DNA of 64,000 bases, taken from NCBI GenBank assembly GCA_016707425.1, contig JADJHU010000015.1, forward strand, positions 124,001-188,000, given 5' to 3'. The notes beneath the pieces were generated by a model. The model had not been told where the DNA came from and did not search any database. It was given only the letters and a program-made list of their open reading frames with translations. The stretch's first letter is position 1. Each line of letters starts with the position of its first letter. This DNA is from Gammaproteobacteria bacterium. GTDB lineage: Bacteria; Pseudomonadota; Gammaproteobacteria; Steroidobacterales; Steroidobacteraceae. This document shows positions 52,945-61,889 of this stretch, piece after piece. The position numbers and the translations under genes are program-made.

Positions 52945-55900
52945 TGACACGCCGCCTTGCCATCGCCGCGATCACCCTGCTGCTCGCGGCACTCCTGTCG
53001 GCAGGGGCCACCTGGTTTGTTGCGGCCACCGAGGCGGGCCTGCAGCTCGTGGCGCGCAGTGTCCCGAAGCACATCGGGCCCGTCGAGCTCGAGATCGGTG
53101 CCGTGCACGGCACCCTCGCGGACGGGTTTTCGCTCGAGCGCTTCCGGCTGCACCACCGGCGCGTACGCATCGACATCGCGAAGTTCGAGGCCCGGATGGA
53201 TCTGGCCCCGCTCCTCTGGCAGACGATCCGCGTGCGCGATGCGCGGGCCGGGCGTCTGCTGATCGAGGTATACCACCGCACCGAACCGCCCACGCAATAC
53301 GAACCGCATTTCCTGCCGCGCATGCTCACGATCGCCGTGCGCCGCGTGCAGGTCGACGCCGGCACCCTCATCGTGCCGAACGGCCGCCACTTCGACGTGA
53401 GCAACGCGAGCGCCACCGGGGTCATCCGCCAGAAGACCATAGACGTTCGCGCGGCAGCACTCACCTACGGCCCGACCCGCGCCACGGCCGACGGTACCCT
53501 GCGCGCCGCGGATCCCCTGCAGTTACGCGGCACACTGCGGCTCACCGTGAGCGTGCCCGGACAGCCGCAGTGGCGCGGCGAGACGCGCTTCGACGGCGAT
53601 CTCGATGCACTGCGGCTCCAGGGATCGCTCTCGGCGCCCTTCCACGCGGATTTCGCCGGTTCGGCGGAGGACCTTACGGACCATTTTCACTGGGCGGGCT
53701 CGGCTGAAGTGCATGATTTCTCGCTCGCGCCCTGGGACACGGGCAGCGCCCTCGGGCGCATCACCGGGCACCTCGCGCTGCGGGGCGATCTCACCGGTTT
53801 CGAGGCACGCGGCCCCCTCGACTCCCATGGGCTCGGCTTCGGGACCTTCGATGTGCTGTTCGCCGGGTCTTACGCAGACGAAGTAGTCACGGCGCGCCGC
53901 ATCGAGATCGTGCACCAGGTCTCGCACTCGAAGCTCTCCGGCGCCGGCACCATCGGCATCGTCGCGCACGGCCCGCGACTCGATCTGCAGGGCAGCTGGC
54001 AGGACTTCCGCTGGCCACTGAAAGGCGGCGAGCTCGCCTTCCGGGCGCCGTCGGGACGCTTCGCACTGCGGGGTCTGCGGCCCTTCGACTACCAGATCGA
54101 GGGGCAGCTCGCGGTACCCGACCTGCCCGTCGCCCCGTTCGCGGCGCACGGCACGCTGGCAGCCGATCACCTCAGCGTGTCGGACGGGAAGGCAGCGGCC
54201 TACGGCGGTCAGGCGAGCTTTGACGGTGAGGCGTGGTGGTCGCCGCAGGAGCGCTGGCATCTCTCGGGACGGGTGGCGGGCCTCGATCCCGGACGCATCC
54301 GCCCCAGCCTCCCCGGTCGGCTGGGTTTCGACTTCACGGCGGGCGGGCTGGGTTTCGGTGAAAAAGGCTCCCTCGAGCTCGCCGTCGCAAGGCTCCAGGG
54401 CCGGCTTCGCGACGCTCCTGCGAGCGGCTCGGGCCGCCTCGCACGCCCCAGTGCGGCTGCCCCATGGACCTTCGAGCGCGTGCGCCTGAACGTCGGGCGC
54501 ACGAAGCTCGCGCTGGACGGATCACTCGGTGCCGTGCGCAACCTGCAGTTCACCGTCGACGCGGAAGACCTGAGCCTCCTTGCCCCCGGGAGCCGGGGGA
54601 GGCTGCACGCCAAAGGCATGATCGCCGGCACGGACAGGCGCCCCGTGCTGGTTCTCGATGCCACGGGCCAGGATCTTCGGCATGCGGGTGTGGCGCTGCG
54701 ATCGTTCCGGGCCGGCGTGAATTTCGATGGCGGCTCGGCGGGGAAGGTGCACGCCGACATCGTTGCGAACGACCTCGCGCTGAACGACCGATCCGTCGAG
54801 ACACTCACGCTCCGCGTCGACGGCGAAGCCACGGCGCACCGCATCGCACTCGCCGCACGTCTCGGCGATCTGCGCGTCGCAGGCGAGGGCAGGGGCGCCT
54901 TCGCTGACGGCCGCTGGGACGTGCTGGTGAGCCACCTTGGTCTGCACGAGGGCCAGCGCCTGGCCCTCGACAGCGAGGCGCCCTTCGGTTTCTCGGTTTC
55001 CGCCGCCGGATCGCGGCTCGATCCACTGTGCCTCCAGGACGAGCGTGCACGCCTCTGCGCGCAGGGCGAATCGCGGGACGGCGTCTGGTCGGCGCTGCTC
55101 ACCGCGCGCGGTGTTCCACTCGGCGCACTCACCGCGGGTCTCACGCCAGCGGTGACTTACGACGGCGTACTGGACACGACTGTACTGCTCTCCGGGGCTC
55201 CCGGTGCACCCTGGCAGGGCAGTCTCCGCGCGAGCCTCTCGGATGCCCGGCTCAGCCACAAGCTGCGCAGCGGGCGCACCGATGTCATCAGGCTCGGCAG
55301 CGGCGCGCTCTCCGTCGATGCGCAGGCCGAGGCCATTACCGCCACACTCGACCTCGACGCACGCGAGACCGGAACGATCCGGGGCGAGCTGACCGCGCGG
55401 CGCAGCAGCGCGGCGTGGCAGAGCTACTCTCTGCGCGGCTCGCTGCGCGCAAGCACCGGCGAGCTCGGCTTTCTGGGGCTGTACTTCCCCGAGATCGACC
55501 GCGCGGCCGGTCGCCTGGACGCTGATCTGGTCCTCGGCGGCGCACTCGGCGAACCCCTCGTGAGCGGCGTGCTGCGCCTGAAGGATGCGGAAGTCGATCT
55601 CTACCAGGTGAACCTCGCGCTGCGCGAGATCGATCTGTCAGCCAGACTGATGGACAATGCCCTCGTGCTCGATGCCTCGGGGAGGGCCGGGGAAGGGACG
55701 TTGCGCGTAAACGGCACACTGCACTGGCAGGACGGATCGCCCTTCGGCCAGATCGGATTCTCAGGGACGAACCTGCGGGTCGTGGATGTGCCGGAGGCAC
55801 GTATCGACGCCTCGCCCGATCTCAACTTCAAGGTTCTTGGCCGCCGTATCGAGGCCACGGGGAGCGTGCGTGTGCCGTACGCACGCATCGTGCCCGCCGA

Positions 55901-56675
55901 TCTCACCGAGGCCGTCCTTCCATCCGGCGACGAGGTGATCGTCGGTGCGGAGCAGAAGGATTCCGGAAGCGGCTTCCATGTGTCGAGCAACATCGTGCTG
56001 ACGCTCGGGGAACGCGTGAGCATCGATACCTATGGCCTCAAGGGACGGATCACGGGCAGCGTCACCGTGCGCGCGGACACGGCGAGCGAGACCAGCCGCG
56101 GCCGCGGCGAGCTGAACATTGAAGAAGGCGAATACACCACGCTCGGGCGCCGGCTCGACATCCAGCGGGGGCGGCTGATCTTTTCGGGCGGGCTGCTCAC
56201 CAATCCCGGCGTCGACATCCGTGCCGCCAAGCAGTTTCCGGACATCGTCGCGGGCGTCGACGTGCGCGGCACCCTGCAGCAGCCGCGTCTGACGTTCTTT
56301 TCCGATCCTGCGATCGCGCAGTCGCAGATCGTATCGCTGATCCTCGCCGGCGGCTCGCTCGAGACGGCGCAGAACAACCCGAACCGCGGTGCAACACGCA
56401 ACGAGCTGCTCAGCCAGGGTGGCGCGATCATCGCCGCGCAGCTCGGAACGCGCATCGGCCTGCAGGATGTCGCGATCGAGTCGACGCTGAACAACGACAC
56501 TGCCCTGGTGCTCGGCAAGTACCTCTCACCCCGGCTGTACGTGGGATACGGCATCAGCCTCACGGAATCGATCAATACCTTCAAGGTGCGCTACACGCTC
56601 GGTGACCACTGGACGTTCAAGACCGAATCGGGCCGCGAGCAGAGCGCCGACATCGTCTATACGATCGGGAAATGA
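52944..56675 (+). CDS. tamB: Translocation and assembly module protein TamB
   Basis: 1243 residues. An N-terminal membrane anchor (about 3-25) is followed by an extended beta-rich repetitive body spanning the periplasm. The conserved C-terminal DUF490 region shows GRGELNIEEGEYTTLGRRLD, IQRGRLIFSGGLLTNPGVDI and SLTESINTFKVRYTLGDHW in order. Length is typical. Forms the TAM complex with TamA. The stop overlaps the next start by 4 nt. Confidence 0.94.
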   Translation: MTRRLAIAAITLLLAALLSAGATWFVAATEAGLQLVARSVPKHIGPVELEIGAVHGTLADGFSLERFRLHHRRVRIDIAKFEARMDLAPLLWQTIRVRDARAGRLLIEVYHRTEPPTQYEPHFLPRMLTIAVRRVQVDAGTLIVPNGRHFDVSNASATGVIRQKTIDVRAAALTYGPTRATADGTLRAADPLQLRGTLRLTVSVPGQPQWRGETRFDGDLDALRLQGSLSAPFHADFAGSAEDLTDHFHWAGSAEVHDFSLAPWDTGSALGRITGHLALRGDLTGFEARGPLDSHGLGFGTFDVLFAGSYADEVVTARRIEIVHQVSHSKLSGAGTIGIVAHGPRLDLQGSWQDFRWPLKGGELAFRAPSGRFALRGLRPFDYQIEGQLAVPDLPVAPFAAHGTLAADHLSVSDGKAAAYGGQASFDGEAWWSPQERWHLSGRVAGLDPGRIRPSLPGRLGFDFTAGGLGFGEKGSLELAVARLQGRLRDAPASGSGRLARPSAAAPWTFERVRLNVGRTKLALDGSLGAVRNLQFTVDAEDLSLLAPGSRGRLHAKGMIAGTDRRPVLVLDATGQDLRHAGVALRSFRAGVNFDGGSAGKVHADIVANDLALNDRSVETLTLRVDGEATAHRIALAARLGDLRVAGEGRGAFADGRWDVLVSHLGLHEGQRLALDSEAPFGFSVSAAGSRLDPLCLQDERARLCAQGESRDGVWSALLTARGVPLGALTAGLTPAVTYDGVLDTTVLLSGAPGAPWQGSLRASLSDARLSHKLRSGRTDVIRLGSGALSVDAQAEAITATLDLDARETGTIRGELTARRSSAAWQSYSLRGSLRASTGELGFLGLYFPEIDRAAGRLDADLVLGGALGEPLVSGVLRLKDAEVDLYQVNLALREIDLSARLMDNALVLDASGRAGEGTLRVNGTLHWQDGSPFGQIGFSGTNLRVVDVPEARIDASPDLNFKVLGRRIEATGSVRVPYARIVPADLTEAVLPSGDEVIVGAEQKDSGSGFHVSSNIVLTLGERVSIDTYGLKGRITGSVTVRADTASETSRGRGELNIEEGEYTTLGRRLDIQRGRLIFSGGLLTNPGVDIRAAKQFPDIVAGVDVRGTLQQPRLTFFSDPAIAQSQIVSLILAGGSLETAQNNPNRGATRNELLSQGGAIIAAQLGTRIGLQDVAIESTLNNDTALVLGKYLSPRLYVGYGISLTESINTFKVRYTLGDHWTFKTESGREQSADIVYTIGK

Positions 56676-57985
56676 TGCTGGGCACCGAACTCCTCGTCAT
56701 CGGTGGACTGATCCTCCTGAACGGCTTCTTCGCGCTCGCGGAGCTCGCGCTCGTCTCGGCACGACGTGCACGGCTGCAGGCGCGTGCAGAACGTGGCTCG
56801 CGTGGTGCGCGCAGCGCGCTCGCGCTTCTCGAAGACCCGACGGGCCTGCTCTCCTCCGTGCAGATCGGCGTCTCGCTGATCAGCATCCTCTCCGGCGTGT
56901 ACAGCGGTGCCGTGTTCGCGGCACCGCTCGCCCGCCACTTCGCGAAGCACGCATGGCTTGCGCCTCATGCCGAGAACGCCGCGTTCGCCTGCGTCGTGCT
57001 CGCGGTCACCTGCGTCTCGCTCGTGATTGGCGAGCTCGTGCCGAAGCGCATCGCGCTCTCGCGCGCGGAACCGCTCGCCATTGCGGTCGCGCCCGTGATG
57101 CAGCTCTTCGCTCGCGCGACGGCACCATTCGTGTGGGTACTGCGGATCTCCACGGAGGCGGTACTGAGGCTGCTGCCCGGACAGGCTGCACCCCAGAGCG
57201 CCGTGACGGAGGACGAAGTGCGGGCACTCATCGCGGAGGCGACCCAGAGCGGCGTCTTCTATGCGAAGGAGAAGCGGCTCATCGAAGGCGTGATTGCACT
57301 CGCCGACCGCAAGGTGGAATCCGTCATGGTGCCGCGGCGCGAGGTCGTGTGGCTCGACCTGGACGAACCGCCGGAGGTTCTCTGGCAGCAGGCACGCCGG
57401 AGCGGTCACGCCCGCTTCCTCGCGGCCCACGGCGATCTCGAGCAGCTCGCCGGCATGATCACGCTGGCGACACTGAGCGAGGCGCTGCACCGCGGCCGGA
57501 TCGATGAGCAGCACGATCTCGACGCGCCGGTCCACGTCCCCGACACGCTCACCGTGCTGCAGCTCCTGGAACAGTTCCAGCGCTCGAGCACGCACCTAGC
57601 CGTGATCACCGACGAGTACGGGAGCATCGAGGGCATCGCCACCCCGGTGGACGTCCTGCGCGCCATCGCCGGCGAGCTGCCTGCCGTCGGCAGCCGCGAG
57701 CGGCCCGAGATCGTGCGTCGGGAGGACGGCTCGCTGCTGGTGGACGGCCACCTGCCGGCTGCCGAGCTCGAGCTCAGCCTCGGGCGGCGCGACCTGTCCA
57801 GTCTCGACTACCACACCGTGGCGGGCTTCGTGCTCGCGAAGCTCGGGCGCGTGCCGAAGACCGGCGAGAGCCTGACGTGGCGCGACCTGCAGATCGAGGT
57901 GCTGGACATGGACGGACTCAGGATCGACAAGCTTCTCGTGACGAGGCGGACGGACCCGAGATCGGGGCCCGGCGCAGCAGCCTGA
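56672..57985 (+). CDS. CNNM/CorC-type transporter-like protein (DUF21, CBS pair, CorC_HlyC)
   Basis: 437 residues. The DUF21 membrane domain (about 1-190) has four hydrophobic segments and the LNGFFALAELALVSARRARL and IGELVPKRIAL motifs. A CBS-domain pair (about 205-335) includes VMVPRREVVWLDLD and VITDEYGSIEGIATPVDVLR. The C-terminal CorC_HlyC domain (about 345-430) follows. The family is tied to Mg2+/Co2+ handling. Overlap with tamB suggests co-transcription. Confidence 0.92.
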   Translation: MMLGTELLVIGGLILLNGFFALAELALVSARRARLQARAERGSRGARSALALLEDPTGLLSSVQIGVSLISILSGVYSGAVFAAPLARHFAKHAWLAPHAENAAFACVVLAVTCVSLVIGELVPKRIALSRAEPLAIAVAPVMQLFARATAPFVWVLRISTEAVLRLLPGQAAPQSAVTEDEVRALIAEATQSGVFYAKEKRLIEGVIALADRKVESVMVPRREVVWLDLDEPPEVLWQQARRSGHARFLAAHGDLEQLAGMITLATLSEALHRGRIDEQHDLDAPVHVPDTLTVLQLLEQFQRSSTHLAVITDEYGSIEGIATPVDVLRAIAGELPAVGSRERPEIVRREDGSLLVDGHLPAAELELSLGRRDLSSLDYHTVAGFVLAKLGRVPKTGESLTWRDLQIEVLDMDGLRIDKLLVTRRTDPRSGPGAAA

Positions 57986-58019
57986 GGTCCGGCCATTCGC
58001 GGCCGCCGGAACGGCTGCT

Positions 58020-58065
58020 TTGACAGCAGGCGCATGCATATGCAAAATGCGTGGGAATTTATGCA
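58020..58065 (+). promoter_or_regulatory. Sigma-70 promoter overlapped by ARG-box-like sites, before argR
   Basis: TTGACA at 58020-58025, 17-bp spacer, CAAAAT at 58043-58048. Two ARG-box-like elements overlap it: the palindrome TGCATATGCA (58035-58044) and GAATTTATGCA (58055-58065), whose complement TGCATAAATTC resembles the ARG boxes before E. coli argR. Arginine-bound ArgR would block this promoter and so the whole operon. Confidence 0.65.
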
Positions 58066-58083
58066 CACGCCCCTGCTTCTGCC

Positions 58084-58536
58084 GTGTTGACCGACCACCA
58101 CCAGCTCGAACGCCGCGAGGCGATCCTGCGCATTCTGCGCGGCGGACTCGTGCGCCGGCAGCAGGATCTCGTGCGCCTGCTGCGCAAGGAGGGCCACGAG
58201 GTCACACAGTCCTCGGTGAGTCGCGATCTGCGCGAGCTCGGCGTGCTGAAGGCGGCCGGCGGCTATGTGCCGCCACCGGACGAAATCGCGCGCAGCAGTG
58301 GCGATTTCAGTATCATCGCGCGCTTCGTGCGCGAGATCCGCCCGGCCGGTCCCTCACTCACCGTGATCAGGACATCCGTCGGCGCGGCGCAGAGTGTCGC
58401 CGTTGCGGTCGACCGGGCACGGTGGCCGGAAGTGGTCGGCACGATTTCCGGCGATGACACGATCTTCATAGCCACCGAGGGGACGCGCGAGCAGGCGCGA
58501 CTCGTTGGCCGCCTCCACGAGCTCTTCAGGGTCTGA
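58084..58536 (+). CDS. argR: Arginine repressor ArgR
   Basis: 150 residues if translation starts at GTG 58084 (TTG 58087 also possible). A longer frame from GTG 58051 would overlap the predicted operator and start site, so the shorter form is preferred. A winged-helix domain (about 5-70) contains EVTQSSVSRDLRELGVLKA. The C-terminal hexamerisation domain (about 80-150) has the arginine-binding GDDTIF motif. It leads the arg operon with 5 nt to argG. Confidence 0.9.
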   Translation: MLTDHHQLERREAILRILRGGLVRRQQDLVRLLRKEGHEVTQSSVSRDLRELGVLKAAGGYVPPPDEIARSSGDFSIIARFVREIRPAGPSLTVIRTSVGAAQSVAVAVDRARWPEVVGTISGDDTIFIATEGTREQARLVGRLHELFRV

Positions 58537-58541
58537 ACTCC

Positions 58542-59744
58542 ATGTCCAAGCCGATCGTTCTCGCCTATTCAGGCGGACTCGACACTTCCTTTCTCGTTCC
58601 CTGGGTCGCGGAGCACTACGGCCGCCCGGTGATCACCGTCACCGTGGACACCGGCGGCATCGATGCGCAGGCGGCGCGCACGCTCGCGGAGCGCGCGCGG
58701 GCGCTCGGCGCAATCGAGCACCACCAGGTCGACGCGCGCGCGGACTACTTCGAACAGGTGCTGCGCTTCCTCGTCATGGGGAACGTCCGTCGCGGTCAGC
58801 TCTATCCGCTGTGCGTGGGCGCCGAGCGCGTCATGCAGGCACAAGTCATCGCACAGGTCGCCCGCAAGCTCGGCACGAACGCCATCGCCCATGGCTGCAC
58901 GGCCGCTGGCAACGACCAGGTCCGCTTCGAGGTGGCGCTGCGCACGCTTGCACCCGAGCTCGAGATCATCGCACCAGTGCGCGATCGTGCCTTCAAGCGT
59001 CAGGAGGAGCTCGAGTATCTCCAGGCACGGAAGCTCCCCGTGCCACCCTTCGGCGCGGCCTACTCCACCAACCGCGGCCTGTGGGGCGTGACCATCGGCG
59101 GCAGGGAGACGCTCACCTCCGAGGGCAGTCTCCCCGAGGAAGCCTGGGTGCTCTCGCGCCGGGCCTTCAGCGAGCCGCAGGCGCCGGAGCGCCACACGAT
59201 CCGCTTCGAGCGCGGCCGCCCGGCCGGACTCGACGGTCACCGCCTCACGCCGGTCGAGCTCATCGAGCGACTGGAGCAGCTCGCTGCACCCTTCGGCATC
59301 GGGCGCGGCATCCATCTCGGTGACACGATCATCGGGACGAAGGGGCGCGTGGCTTTCGAGGCCCCGGCCGCCGAGACCCTCATCGTCGCGCATCGCGAGC
59401 TCGAAAAGCTCGTGCTCACCGGGCGCCAGCAGCGCATCAAGGAGCTCGTGGCCCAGCCCTACGGCGATCTCGTACACGAAGGGCAGCTGCTCGATCCCGT
59501 CTGCCGCGACATCGAGGCGCTGTTGCTGTCCTCGCAGGAACGGGTGACGGGTGAGGTGCACGCGCTGTTCCGCCCGGGGAGCCTCTTCATCGAGGGCGTG
59601 AGCTCGCCCTACTCGCTGATGAGCGCCTCACGGGGCGTCTACGGCGAAGCTGCCGGGGAGTGGACGGCGCAGGATGCGCTCGGCTTCTCGAAGATCGTCG
59701 CGCTCACAGGCATGTTTCATCACAGAGCAGGCGCGGGGCAATGA
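58542..59744 (+). CDS. argG: Argininosuccinate synthase ArgG
   Basis: 400 residues. The PP-loop ATP pyrophosphatase motif AYSGGLDTSFLVPW lies near 8-21. Other conserved blocks: AIAHGCTAAGNDQVRFEVAL near 112-131 and YSTNRGLWGVTIGG near 174-187. It condenses citrulline with aspartate. Overall style (for example RAYELYPLC-like NVRRGQLYPLCVGAERVMQA) resembles the Bacteroidetes-type form. The stop overlaps the next ATG (ATGA). Confidence 0.94.
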   Translation: MSKPIVLAYSGGLDTSFLVPWVAEHYGRPVITVTVDTGGIDAQAARTLAERARALGAIEHHQVDARADYFEQVLRFLVMGNVRRGQLYPLCVGAERVMQAQVIAQVARKLGTNAIAHGCTAAGNDQVRFEVALRTLAPELEIIAPVRDRAFKRQEELEYLQARKLPVPPFGAAYSTNRGLWGVTIGGRETLTSEGSLPEEAWVLSRRAFSEPQAPERHTIRFERGRPAGLDGHRLTPVELIERLEQLAAPFGIGRGIHLGDTIIGTKGRVAFEAPAAETLIVAHRELEKLVLTGRQQRIKELVAQPYGDLVHEGQLLDPVCRDIEALLLSSQERVTGEVHALFRPGSLFIEGVSSPYSLMSASRGVYGEAAGEWTAQDALGFSKIVALTGMFHHRAGAGQ

Positions 59745-60823
59745 GAAGCATCGTCGTCGACAAGGTCGCCTCGGTGACGCAGGCCTGCGGCCTGGGCCAC
59801 GAAGTGCGCATCTCGCCCGACGCGATCCCGGCCGAGGAAGGCGTGGTCGTGGTCGTCGAGGTGCTCACCAACAAGTCGACCTACAACACCCTCGAGCTGA
59901 CGAGCGGACGCATGGCGAAGGTCGGCAAGGGGGATATCGTCATCGGAGCGCTCGGGCACAGGAAGGCGCTCTTCGGCTATTCGGGCCACGTGCCGGAGAA
60001 GCTCGCCGCCGGCGACATCATCCAGATGCTCAACATCGGCGGCGTCCTCGGCATCTGCGATTCGATCAACCCGGACAAGGGAAAACCCTTCGACTGCCGC
60101 GTGCTCGGCGTCGTGCTGCAGTTTCCCTATCTCGGCGAGCGCATCGGCGTGCCGGCACGTGTCGGCTACCGCCGCGTCGACCCCGCCGCGGCGCTGGATA
60201 CGCACGGCGTGCCGGTCGTGGCCCTCGCCGGGACCTGCATGGAAGCCGGCAAGACGGCGGCCGCCTGCGCCATCGTCGCACGCATGCGTCACCGCGGACT
60301 CGTCGTGGACGCGTTCAAGGCCACGGGCGTCTCCCTCCGTCGCGACATTCTCGCCATGGAGGATGCGGGTGCGCGGAATTCCATGATCTTCACCGACTTC
60401 GGCATCGTCTCCACCACGCCCGGTTCGGGCCCCGCGCTCACGCGCACCATGCTCACCGAGCTCTCGGCGGGCAGGCCTGACGTGATCGTGTTCGAGCTCG
60501 GTGACGGCATCCTCGGCACCTACGGCGTCGATGCGATCCTCGAGTGCGAGGACATCCGGCGCGCGCTCACGGCGGTCGTGCTTTCGGCGAACGATCCCGT
60601 CGCCGCATGGGGCGGCGTGAAGCTGCTGCGCGAGCGTTTTTCCGTCGAGCCCTGCGTCGTCACGGGCCCGGCCACCGACAACCAGGTGGGCGTACAGATC
60701 ATCCAGGAGCAGCTGCGCGTGCCGGCCTTCAACGCGCTGACCGACGGGGCAGCGCTCGCAGATCGCGTGATCGAGGCCGCGGGGCTCGGTGCACGCTGTG
60801 CAGTACCGGCGAAGGACGAATGA
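59741..60823 (+). CDS. Unrecognised P-loop NTPase-like protein inside the arginine operon
   Basis: 360 residues. The N-terminal part (about 1-150) is beta-rich (SIVVDKVASVTQACGLGHEV, GKGDIVIGALGHRKALFGYS, GVLGICDSINPDKGKP). The C-terminal part has Walker A GTCMEAGKT (164-172), then KATGVSLRRDI near 193 and FELGDGILGTYG near 251, where an acidic residue could bind Mg2+. The order resembles dethiobiotin synthetase/MobB-type folds, but I cannot assign a family. ATGA overlap with argG and 4 nt before argC make it part of the operon. It could act on an arginine intermediate or regulate the pathway. No function is assigned. Confidence 0.8.
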   Translation: MRSIVVDKVASVTQACGLGHEVRISPDAIPAEEGVVVVVEVLTNKSTYNTLELTSGRMAKVGKGDIVIGALGHRKALFGYSGHVPEKLAAGDIIQMLNIGGVLGICDSINPDKGKPFDCRVLGVVLQFPYLGERIGVPARVGYRRVDPAAALDTHGVPVVALAGTCMEAGKTAAACAIVARMRHRGLVVDAFKATGVSLRRDILAMEDAGARNSMIFTDFGIVSTTPGSGPALTRTMLTELSAGRPDVIVFELGDGILGTYGVDAILECEDIRRALTAVVLSANDPVAAWGGVKLLRERFSVEPCVVTGPATDNQVGVQIIQEQLRVPAFNALTDGAALADRVIEAAGLGARCAVPAKDE

Positions 60824-60827
60824 CGGC

Positions 60828-61889
60828 ATGAGTCAGGCCATTCCCACCATCGTGCTCGGCGGCACCGGCTACGTGGCGGGCGAGCTGCTGCGCCTGATCG
60901 CTGGGCATCCGCACTTCGCACTTGCGGGCGTGCTCTCCGACAGCCAGCCGGGCGAACGCGTGGCGCACGCCTTCCCGCATCTCGCAGGCGCCTATCCCGG
61001 GACGGCCTTCGCCTCGCAGGCCGGGATCGAGCAGCTGGTGACCGGTCACGCGCGCCCAGCAGTGTTCTCCGCCGCACCCCACGGCGTGTCGGCAGCGCTC
61101 ATCGACCGCATCCTGACACGCGCGGAAGCGGCGGGCACGCGCCCGCACGTGGTCGACATCTCGGCCGACTTCCGCTACTCCACCGCGGAGGCCTACGCTG
61201 CCGTCTACAGACACGCACATGGCGCGCCGCACCGGCTGCGCGAATTCACCTGTGCGGTGCCCGAGCACCTCCGTGAGCTGGCGACACCGCACGTCGCACA
61301 CCCGGGCTGCTTCGCGACCGCAACGCTCCTTGCGAGCGTGCCGCTCCTCGCCCTCGGCCTCACCCAGGGACCGCTGTTCATCGCCGGCGTGACCGGCAGC
61401 ACGGGCTCGGGCCGCAAGCCGGTCGAGGGCACACACCATCCGCTGCGACACAGCGATCTCTATTCCTACAACGCGCTCGTGCACCGCCACATCCCGGAAA
61501 TCGCCGAATGCGCACGGGCCGCTTCCGGCGTGACCGCCGAATTCGCCTTCGTCCCGCATTCTGGACCCTTCGCCCGCGGCATCCACGTGACGGTGCAGGC
61601 AATGCTGAAGGCGCCGGCGGAGACAGCCGGCGTCATCGGCTCACTGCGCGACTTCTATGCGCACTCGCCATTCGTGCGTGTGAACGAGACCGCGCCGCGC
61701 GTGAAGGACATCGTGGCGAGCAACTTCGCGCACCTGTCCGCGGCTGCGAACGGCCGGACAGTGGCCGTGATGTGCGTGGCCGACAATCTCAACAAGGGCG
61801 CCGCCGGCGGTGCAGTGCAGTGGATGAACCGCCTGTTCGGTCTGCCCGAGACAGCGGGCCTGACGGCGCCTGCGCCGGGGTGGACGTGA
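60828..61889 (+). CDS. argC: N-acyl-gamma-glutamyl-phosphate reductase ArgC
   Basis: 353 residues from the ATG at 60828. An N-terminal NAD(P)-binding motif (VLGGTGYVAGELLRLIAGHP) is followed by the active-site block VAHPGCFATATLL with catalytic Cys near 163, and by SDLYSYNALVHRHIPEI near 209. It reduces the N-acylglutamyl phosphate to semialdehyde. Whether the acyl group is acetyl or succinyl is open (see the transcarbamylase). One-base overlap with argD (TGATG). Confidence 0.94.
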   Translation: MSQAIPTIVLGGTGYVAGELLRLIAGHPHFALAGVLSDSQPGERVAHAFPHLAGAYPGTAFASQAGIEQLVTGHARPAVFSAAPHGVSAALIDRILTRAEAAGTRPHVVDISADFRYSTAEAYAAVYRHAHGAPHRLREFTCAVPEHLRELATPHVAHPGCFATATLLASVPLLALGLTQGPLFIAGVTGSTGSGRKPVEGTHHPLRHSDLYSYNALVHRHIPEIAECARAASGVTAEFAFVPHSGPFARGIHVTVQAMLKAPAETAGVIGSLRDFYAHSPFVRVNETAPRVKDIVASNFAHLSAAANGRTVAVMCVADNLNKGAAGGAVQWMNRLFGLPETAGLTAPAPGWT

